In this document: in pieces, positions 13,774 through 18,997 of the stretch
Layout: every line of letters starts with the position of its first letter
How positions within the stretch are numbered: position 1 is the first letter of the stretch
Assembly: GCA_003176075.1 (NCBI GenBank)
Contig: PSRN01000082.1
Location: 1 to 18,997 of the forward strand
Source: Bdellovibrio sp.
GTDB lineage: Bacteria > Bdellovibrionota > Bdellovibrionia > Bdellovibrionales > Bdellovibrionaceae
Length of the DNA stretch: 18,997 nt
Direction: 5' to 3'
Notes under the pieces: generated by a model
Databases searched by the model: none
What the model was told of the DNA's origin: nothing
What the model saw: the letters and a program-made list of their open reading frames with translations, nothing else
Program-made: the position numbers and the translations under genes

Positions 13774-14749
13774 ATATTACAATCCTCGAACGCGAAAGAA
13801 TGAGATCCTCTCGATGCCTCGGGACAATATTAAAAACATAACCGCCAACGATTTTCGTCGCCTGCGAAACTTTCTCACGATCGTCACCGCGACGCCCGAG
13901 GGTGCCGCCCTTCTAGGGTTTGCGCCCGGTCTGCTTGGCACGATTGAAAAATCCGTCAATCTTGAATTTGATCGCCCCCAAGTCTTCGCCAATCACAAAG
14001 AGATCGCCAAAATTTTGAATCAGCAGCGCGGAGATTGGCGAGTCAAAATGGTCGATCCCTACAAGCTCGACGCGGACTTGATTCGCATGCAAAAGGCCTT
14101 GGGTACTCCCGCCCGCCTGGTCGAAGAAAGCCATCCGTCGGTCTACCGAGAGGCGATGCGGGCGGCCTCGGGCGTCATGACTGATCATTTGCTTCGCGAA
14201 GGTCCGAAATCCTGGCGAACCTTTCGTTTCTTTGCGGATTCGGATTTCCACAATGGACAGGCCTTCATTGACGCTGGCAAGAAGACCATCTATTTGATTG
14301 ATCCCGGTCAATCCGTACGAATTTCGAAAGAAGAATACCAAATCGGCAAGACTCTGGTCCGAACTCTGTCTGATACGATGGATGTGAACAACGCGGTTCG
14401 AATGCTCAATGCATCGTCGATAAATCCCAATCCGAAGGTCCCCTTGTTCACGGTGGATGAGGTGAAAGTAATCCAGAAAATTCCCGATCCGATTGAAGGC
14501 TTTTTTAAATTCTTAAGTCTGGCGTCGAGCAAGGGGGGCGAGGTCCCCGTTCCGACGGTCCAGTGGGTTCTTGGCATCAATCGCCAGCGCGTGCTGGGAG
14601 AAAAAATCGGTCAACCGATCGAAGCTCGCCTCGCGAAGACTTTTGCTTGGGATTCCGTAAAAGGAATGGCGCTCCGACCCGGAGGTTGCGCCAAAGATTT
14701 GATTGCCCTCCTCAAACGTCTCGCTCCCGAGACTCTGCCCGGGAGGTAA
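13622..14749 (+). CDS. ABC1/UbiB-like (pseudo)kinase domain, probably the C-terminus of the upstream protease
   Basis: From the first ATG in this frame there are 375 residues, but homology begins upstream at 13592 (LGQFLAFTDK), so this is most likely the C-terminal domain of the 10339 protein and not a separate gene. UbiB hallmarks in order: LGQF, SLQDQVNP (6-13), a Gly-rich IRILGIKGFGTANAG in place of the Ala-rich loop (35-49), MPRDNI where VKVQRPGI is expected, SDFHNGQAFID (207-217) for the DPHPGN catalytic loop, and LIDPGQSV (225-232) for DFG. The N-lobe Lys is not apparent, and the metal-binding Asn is Gln213, so catalysis is doubtful. A signal-peptide-led protein carrying this normally cytoplasmic fold is unusual. 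It ends one base before the next start. If read alone it would need internal initiation at ATG 13622, which has no good ribosome binding site. Confidence 0.7.
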   Translation: MKALSSLQDQVNPISYMAAIEELEKRFPKGMPDGIRILGIKGFGTANAGIEYYNPRTRKNEILSMPRDNIKNITANDFRRLRNFLTIVTATPEGAALLGFAPGLLGTIEKSVNLEFDRPQVFANHKEIAKILNQQRGDWRVKMVDPYKLDADLIRMQKALGTPARLVEESHPSVYREAMRAASGVMTDHLLREGPKSWRTFRFFADSDFHNGQAFIDAGKKTIYLIDPGQSVRISKEEYQIGKTLVRTLSDTMDVNNAVRMLNASSINPNPKVPLFTVDEVKVIQKIPDPIEGFFKFLSLASSKGGEVPVPTVQWVLGINRQRVLGEKIGQPIEARLAKTFAWDSVKGMALRPGGCAKDLIALLKRLAPETLPGR

Positions 14750-14750
14750 C

Positions 14751-16292
14751 ATGCGAGGACAGAAGCAGCTCCTTCCCTCAAAATGTCTGCAACGAGCAGT
14801 TCTCCTGCTTTTATTTCTGTCCTCAGCCTTGGCCGAGGGGGGGACTCCCGACTTTCTCGGCAGGTTGCCGGAAGAGTGGACCCTCATTTCCACCCACGAG
14901 CAGAGCCTGATTTTTAAAAATACCCAATCGAAGAACAACGAAATGTTGGTCTTACAGGTTTTAGAGATTGATGAAGATCCTGCTTTCATGGAAAAAGACG
15001 CTGGCGCTAAGAAGAGAGTCGTCGAAGAGGTTCGGCAGAACTTTATGGGTCGCTTGGGTTTCACCTCCTTTAAGGTTTTAAGTTTTGCAGAAATGCCGGC
15101 GCCACATGAGGAAGTCCAGGCTTATCAGATGACAGCTAGCTTCCTTGATCTTTCCGCACGTAAGGTTCAACTGACGGAGCGACAGTACATTCACGGCCGC
15201 AAACTTTACGTGTTGACACATATGATGGACAGCGCCCACTCGGTGGCTCACCGGGGCCAAAAAATGCTCGAAAGCTTCCGACCCAACTTTGAAAAAGCCA
15301 GACAGCCAACCTCGGCCTCGGAATTGGCAAAACCTGTGGGCGAAATAATCAAAGGGAAAAAAGGGGAAGAGGGAGCGGGCGTCTTGGTTTTGCCGCCTCA
15401 TCAATTGAGGAACTATCCCGAAAGCACGGAAAAGTGCGAGAAAGTCCCGGCGGAAAAGCGACGTCAGCCCGGAGAGGCATCAGTTCTTGATGGACTGACC
15501 TCGACGGCCGCGATGCCCTTCGACTGTTTGACGGGGATCCTTGTCGACAACCTCTGGGAGATGTTGATGGGCCTTGCGGAATTGGGATGGGCGGGTCTCA
15601 AGTATGCCTTCAGTAGCGAATACCGAACCCAAGTCAACGCCACGATTGGGTCTTTGGCCGCGCAAATCAAAAAAGATCCCAGCGGCTTTGCGAAAAAGGT
15701 GGGACAAGAAATTGTGACAGCGATCAGTACGGGGATTACCAATTTCACCGATTGCTACAACTTTCGTTCTCAAGTGCGAGCCTTTTGCAATGTAGCTTCG
15801 AATCTGATTCCACAAAAACTGCTCTTGAAACTTCTTTCAAAGACCAAAATGGCAATTGAAGACACGGCCAAGATAGTGAACCTGGCTCGAACGGCCCTTG
15901 AAGGAGATGGCGCTTTAAGAGCCACAACAGTAAGAACGGCCGCCGATGGTTCGCGCGTCCATGAGTTCGAAAACGGAATCTCGGTCCGTGTCGTCGACGA
16001 AGGCAGCGCATCGGCGAGGGCCCTGCCCGCCCCCGGCCCCCGGGCCGCGCAGGCCGAGGTTGCCGGGGGCAATGGCGCAATGAAAGCGGAAGACGGTGCC
16101 GCCCATGCAAAAAGGGCCAAGCGGCCCATCGAAGCCATTAGTAAAGAGTACGAGACTCTTCTGGGTTGGGCGGCTCGTGAAGAAGAAGTCCTCGCCACGA
16201 TCGGCGAACTCGAAGTGCAGGGTGTTTCGAAGGAGCGAATTAAGAAGACTTTACGAGAATACAAACCACCTACGGAGTGCGGATTGCGCTAA
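14751..16292 (+). CDS. Exported protein of unknown function coupled to the protease/UbiB-like gene
   Basis: The start is ATG 14751, with GGAGG at 14742-14746 overlapping the end of the preceding gene and only one base between its TAA and this ATG, so translation is probably coupled. The 513-residue product has a signal peptide (AVLLLLFLSSALA, about residues 16-28). Residues 35-190 look like a compact alpha/beta domain (LPEEWTLISTHEQSLIFKN ... YQMTASFLDL ... RKLYVLTHMMDSAHS). The middle has a Cys-containing, membrane-affine helix (FDCLTGILVDNLWEMLMGL, WAGLKYAF) and a region ITNFTDCYNFRSQVRAFCNV then LIPQKLLLKLL. A Pro/Ala/Gly-rich linker follows, then a charged C-terminal helix pair. I recognise no family. 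The modular layout with a cysteine-containing centre recalls exported effector or pre-toxin proteins, but no catalytic motif supports that. Confidence 0.75.
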   Translation: MRGQKQLLPSKCLQRAVLLLLFLSSALAEGGTPDFLGRLPEEWTLISTHEQSLIFKNTQSKNNEMLVLQVLEIDEDPAFMEKDAGAKKRVVEEVRQNFMGRLGFTSFKVLSFAEMPAPHEEVQAYQMTASFLDLSARKVQLTERQYIHGRKLYVLTHMMDSAHSVAHRGQKMLESFRPNFEKARQPTSASELAKPVGEIIKGKKGEEGAGVLVLPPHQLRNYPESTEKCEKVPAEKRRQPGEASVLDGLTSTAAMPFDCLTGILVDNLWEMLMGLAELGWAGLKYAFSSEYRTQVNATIGSLAAQIKKDPSGFAKKVGQEIVTAISTGITNFTDCYNFRSQVRAFCNVASNLIPQKLLLKLLSKTKMAIEDTAKIVNLARTALEGDGALRATTVRTAADGSRVHEFENGISVRVVDEGSASARALPAPGPRAAQAEVAGGNGAMKAEDGAAHAKRAKRPIEAISKEYETLLGWAAREEEVLATIGELEVQGVSKERIKKTLREYKPPTECGLR

Positions 16293-16400
16293 AAGTTCGC
16301 TCCACGACCCTTCCAGAAAACAGATAATTTTCCAGGTTCGAAAGCAGCTCATTGGTCTTGAGCGTGTTGAGGTGCCGAAGTCCGCCTTTTCATCAGCCTG

Positions 16401-17510
16401 TCAGGGCTTGAATTGCACGCGGGCGTATTCCACCAATGACTTGATTTTTTCTTGAAAACGCTCTTTCGAAAATTGTTTCAGCCGCTCCCGATCAATGCGG
16501 GGGCTGAAGCGCGAAAAATTCCTGACTGCTGCGGTCAGTGAGGGCGTTGTTGGCTCGTGAAAGAAAAGCGTGTCTTCCTCCGTCAAGCTATCCAGCACTC
16601 CTCCGGCCTTATAGGCGATGACGGGAGTTCCGGCGCGCAGAGCCTCCAGCGGCGTGATGCCGAAATCCTCAACCCCCGGAAAGACCAAGGCGCGGGCTCC
16701 AGCCAGCTGTTGGATCAGTTGCCGGCGGGGTAAATTTCCCAAAAATGAAACCGTTGGCCCGGCCATCGCACGCAATAACCGCTCCTGCTGGCCCGAGCCG
16801 ATAATCCGTAACGGCAGCTTCAATTCATTAAAGGCCTCAATCGCCAGGTCCACCCTCTTATTGGGAGCAAAAGCGCTGACCACGATAAAATACTCCTCTT
16901 TGCGCGGCGACAGCGGCAGAAATTCAAACTCGGAAAAATCAACGAAGGCGTGAATGACCTCGGCGTCGCGCTGGTAGAAGCGGCGAATTCGTTCGCGCAC
17001 AAAAGTGGAATTGGCAATCATCAAATCGACGTTGCGGTTGCTGGCGAGATCCCATTCGGTGATGGAGCGGCGAAAGAAGCGGGCCCCAAGGCGAATGGGC
17101 AGCGAGGCCTGCTTGCCGAAGTAAAGATCAAACTGGTCATACATATAGCGCATGGGGGAGTGGATATAGCTTAAGTGAACGGCCCTCAGGGGCTTCGGCA
17201 CGCCCTTGATCACGCAACTGCTGCTGCTTAAGACCACTTCAGTTTCGGGTTCAATCCTCAGACTCTCCGCCGCCCTCGGCATCAGGGGAAGGAACTTGCG
17301 ATAATTCGTGCCAATGCCGGGAATGCGATTGAGAAAACTGGTGACGATTTTTCGACTCTCAATCAGCGGACTCACTGAATGGGGAACATGGATCAAGGTG
17401 TAGAGCGGCGCTGGCGGGTAAAGCTCGCAGAAAGATTCCAGAACCCGCTCCCCGCCCCGCTGACCGGTGAGCCAATCATGAAGGAGCGCCACCCTTGGCC
17501 CCTCTACCAC
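16401..17510 (-). CDS. Family-4-type glycosyltransferase (WbaZ-like)
   Basis: The 369-residue protein is a GT-B fold transferase of the GT4 type. The N-terminal domain opens with RVALLHDWLTGQRGGERVLE (6-25) and carries the subfamily motif YIHSPMRYMYDQFDLYF (115-131). The C-terminal domain has VVSAFAPNKRVDLAIEAF (210-227) with the donor-binding Lys218-Arg219, and the E-x7-E motif EDFGITPLE (281-289) followed by ALRAGTPVIAYKAGG. Relatives such as WbaZ transfer mannose or similar sugars onto lipid-linked O-antigen or capsule precursors at the cytoplasmic face; the sugar here is not predictable. The GTG start at 17510 overlaps the SDR stop by 7 bp, indicating co-translation with that gene. Length is normal for the family. 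No other polysaccharide genes are visible nearby. Confidence 0.9.
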   Translation of the reverse strand: MVEGPRVALLHDWLTGQRGGERVLESFCELYPPAPLYTLIHVPHSVSPLIESRKIVTSFLNRIPGIGTNYRKFLPLMPRAAESLRIEPETEVVLSSSSCVIKGVPKPLRAVHLSYIHSPMRYMYDQFDLYFGKQASLPIRLGARFFRRSITEWDLASNRNVDLMIANSTFVRERIRRFYQRDAEVIHAFVDFSEFEFLPLSPRKEEYFIVVSAFAPNKRVDLAIEAFNELKLPLRIIGSGQQERLLRAMAGPTVSFLGNLPRRQLIQQLAGARALVFPGVEDFGITPLEALRAGTPVIAYKAGGVLDSLTEEDTLFFHEPTTPSLTAAVRNFSRFSPRIDRERLKQFSKERFQEKIKSLVEYARVQFKP

Positions 17511-18184
17511 GGCAGCTCGGCCCCTTGATAATTGTAAAAGCGCCCAGACTGCGTCGATTCAAGGCGTGAAACGACTCTCCATATCTTTTCGGCCGATTCG
17601 GGCGGAGACATGGGGGCCTGCGGACCTCCCATATCCGTTTTCACCCAACCGGGATGAATAACGATCGTGGTGAGCCAAGGCTCATCGACTGACAAGCTCT
17701 TGTTGATCATGTTCAATGCCGCTTTGGAGGCCCGGTAACTGTAGTAACCTCCCGATCGGTTATCGGCGATGGAACCCATCTGACTTGTCACCTGGCACAC
17801 GCGAGGTTGACTTGATTTCTTCAGTTGCGGGACGAGAGCCTTGGTCAGCAAAAACGGCGCCACCGAGTTGACGCGGAATGAATTCATAAAGCTGGTCGCG
17901 GTGGCCTCTTGCTCGAAAATACCCGCATTGTTGATCAACAGATCAACGCAAGGCCAAGCGCGAGTCGCATCGACAATTTGGCTGGGGCATTTGTCATCGG
18001 CCACATCCGCCGCCAAAAATGTGAGTTTCCCCTGATACTCAGCCTTTAGATCCCGGAGACCTTTTGATTTCTCTGGCTCTCGCGCGACGGCCAACACTTC
18101 ATGACCCTCGCGTAACACTGTTCGAACGAGTTCCAACCCAATGCCTCGCGAGGCTCCAGTGATGACAACGTTCCAAGATTTCAT
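17504..18184 (-). CDS. Short-chain dehydrogenase/reductase (classical SDR)
   Basis: The 226-residue protein has all classical SDR marks: cofactor motif TGASRGIG (9-16), LAADVAD (57-63), NNAG (85-88), Asn106 in RVNSVAP, a serine-containing VTSQMGS (132-138), the catalytic Tyr150 and Lys154 in YRASK, and HPGWVKTDMGG after the active site. The Arg at 14 and the absence of an acidic residue at the end of the second strand (VAREPEKS) suggest NADP(H). The sequence is close to the cytoplasmic 'SDR family oxidoreductase' group; the substrate is unknown. A GGGAG lies a few bases before ATG 18184. The gene sits 31 bp after the Ig-like secreted protein gene and overlaps the glycosyltransferase, so the three are probably one transcription unit. 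Confidence 0.92.
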   Translation of the reverse strand: MKSWNVVITGASRGIGLELVRTVLREGHEVLAVAREPEKSKGLRDLKAEYQGKLTFLAADVADDKCPSQIVDATRAWPCVDLLINNAGIFEQEATATSFMNSFRVNSVAPFLLTKALVPQLKKSSQPRVCQVTSQMGSIADNRSGGYYSYRASKAALNMINKSLSVDEPWLTTIVIHPGWVKTDMGGPQAPMSPPESAEKIWRVVSRLESTQSGRFYNYQGAELPW

Positions 18185-18215
18185 TATTCTTTACTCCCAA
18201 CGCTTTCCGATCATC

Positions 18216-18997
18216 TTACGGAGTCACTGGAATTGCAACAGCTCGGTCGGCATAAGCAATTGGGGTCCAGTCGGAAGCGACGAATCCAACCGACACATAA
18301 TACGTGCCGGGAGGAATCGGAGAATTGGTCACAATGGTTGTGGTGAGCGTTTTTGTCTCCCCCGCCGCGAAGTTCAAAGTCATTTGTTGGGACAGTCCGT
18401 AGACATTGTAATTGCCATCAACAATCTGCATAAAGACAGTTGTATTTTGGCGGGCCGATGCACTGAAAACAGTGGCCGTGACGGTCGTCGTGATTGCTTG
18501 GGTGGTTACGGAATTCACTGACGAGACGGCTGAAACGGAATCGGCACTTCCCGAACCGATCGTCGGCCCTGTGGCTGAACCGCCAGCTATATCCACGGCG
18601 GATGCGGCCGTTTGACTCATATAGGTGGTGTTTGAATCGCTGGATACCAGACTTACGTTAACTTGATAAATTCCTGTCGTCACCGCATTCGGCACGGTGA
18701 GAACGACAGACACGGTCTTGGTTTCCCCGGCGTAAAAAGTAAGCCCTTCCATAAAAGAAGTTGCAATCCCAATGCTGTTGCTTGAGTTCAAAAGTTCGAC
18801 TTCATATGTAGAATTCGTTATCGCCATACTACTGTAAAAAGTGGACTGCACCGTCAGCGTCTGTCCGGCAAGAAGTGTGGTTGAAGAAACACTTATGGAC
18901 TTAACGGACGATACTGGAGTTGGCGTGGGCGTCGGTGCTGGCGTTGGGGTTGGTGTGGGCGTTGGCGTTGGCGTTGGCGTTGGCGTTGGAGTTGGAG
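18216..18997 (-). CDS. Secreted protein with Pro-Thr linker and two Ig-like repeats, N-terminus beyond the window
   Basis: The minus frame is open from the right edge to TAA at 18216-18218 (260 codons), so the N-terminus is missing. The visible part begins with about 27 residues of alternating Pro and Thr, then VSSVKSISVSS. Two homologous beta-sandwich repeats of about 100 residues follow, each with an AGETKT core. The first has FYAGETKTVSVVLTVPN and TGIYQVNVSLVSSDS; the second has FAAGETKTLTTTIVTN and PGTYYVSVGFVASDW. This resembles Ig-like accessory modules (CARDB/NEW3 type) at the C-termini of secreted glycoside hydrolases or adhesins. A Pro-Thr linker usually separates a catalytic domain from such modules; the catalytic domain, if any, lies outside the window. 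The modules are rich in Ser/Thr/Val and almost free of Cys, as expected for an extracellular protein. Confidence 0.75.
   Translation of the reverse strand, partial: PTPTPTPTPTPTPTPTPTPAPTPTPTPVSSVKSISVSSTTLLAGQTLTVQSTFYSSMAITNSTYEVELLNSSNSIGIATSFMEGLTFYAGETKTVSVVLTVPNAVTTGIYQVNVSLVSSDSNTTYMSQTAASAVDIAGGSATGPTIGSGSADSVSAVSSVNSVTTQAITTTVTATVFSASARQNTTVFMQIVDGNYNVYGLSQQMTLNFAAGETKTLTTTIVTNSPIPPGTYYVSVGFVASDWTPIAYADRAVAIPVTP
18916..18997. repeat. Hexanucleotide tandem repeat (GTTGGC) encoding Pro-Thr
   Basis: Plus strand shows near-perfect GTTGGC/GTGGGC units running to the window edge, most regular from 18961. Read on the minus strand they encode alternating Pro-Thr. A 6-bp unit cannot shift the frame, but its number may vary and change linker length. 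Confidence 0.85.

Noticed and set aside
16010..16070. Very GC-rich palindromic stretch (GCCCCCGGCCCCCGGGCC)
   Set aside because: It encodes a Pro/Ala/Gly linker in the 14751 gene; the self-complementarity is expected from its composition and it has no second copy in the window.
14751..16292. Polymorphic toxin or effector assignment
   Set aside because: The modular layout and cysteines are suggestive, but no immunity gene, toxin catalytic motif or secretion marker is visible.

Overview
The window reads like a chromosomal segment of a Gram-negative bacterium with many exported proteins, most plausibly a member of the Bdellovibrionota. That placement is inference from gene style: a long tail-fibre-like exported protein with GGGTVTS-type repeats, large exported proteins of unknown function, a 'host attachment' family protein and a proton-translocating transhydrogenase operon. 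There is no rRNA or marker gene to confirm it. Base composition is moderately GC-rich and coding density is high. I see no tRNA, rRNA, CRISPR array, insertion sequence or prophage core genes.

Layout. 1-1527 (minus): an edge-truncated exported tail-fibre-like protein preceded by a small lipoprotein gene whose stop overlaps its start. 1528-1903: a non-coding divergent region. 1904-3109 (plus): an unknown exported protein ending in a probable intrinsic terminator. 3281-4618 (plus): a two-domain phosphoribosyltransferase/alpha-beta hydrolase. 4644-5786 (minus): an unknown exported protein. 5952-6413 (minus): a host-attachment (BaeRF-like) protein. 6649-9627 (plus): pntAA-pntAB-pntB, a complete three-subunit NAD(P) transhydrogenase. 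9667-10020 (minus): a small winged-helix regulator with two palindromic operators 21 bp apart in front of it and a 49-codon remnant-like ORF on the other side. 10339-16292 (plus): the most unusual part, a very large exported M48-type zinc metalloprotease whose reading frame breaks at an A5 run and resumes as a degenerate ABC1/UbiB-like kinase fold, followed one base later by an exported 513-residue protein of unknown function. 16401-18997 (minus): an edge-truncated secreted protein with a Pro-Thr linker and two Ig-like repeats, then a short-chain dehydrogenase and a family-4-type glycosyltransferase that overlap by 7 bp.

Working together. The pnt genes form one operon that exchanges hydride between NADH and NADP+ at the expense of the proton gradient. 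The M48/UbiB-like fusion and its downstream neighbour look translationally linked and probably act together in the cell envelope; this arrangement is the best candidate here for an undescribed system. The SDR and glycosyltransferase are co-transcribed and probably serve surface polysaccharide or glycan synthesis. A 26-bp REP-like palindrome occurs twice, once just upstream of pntAA and once in frame inside pntAA, where it adds residues to the protein.
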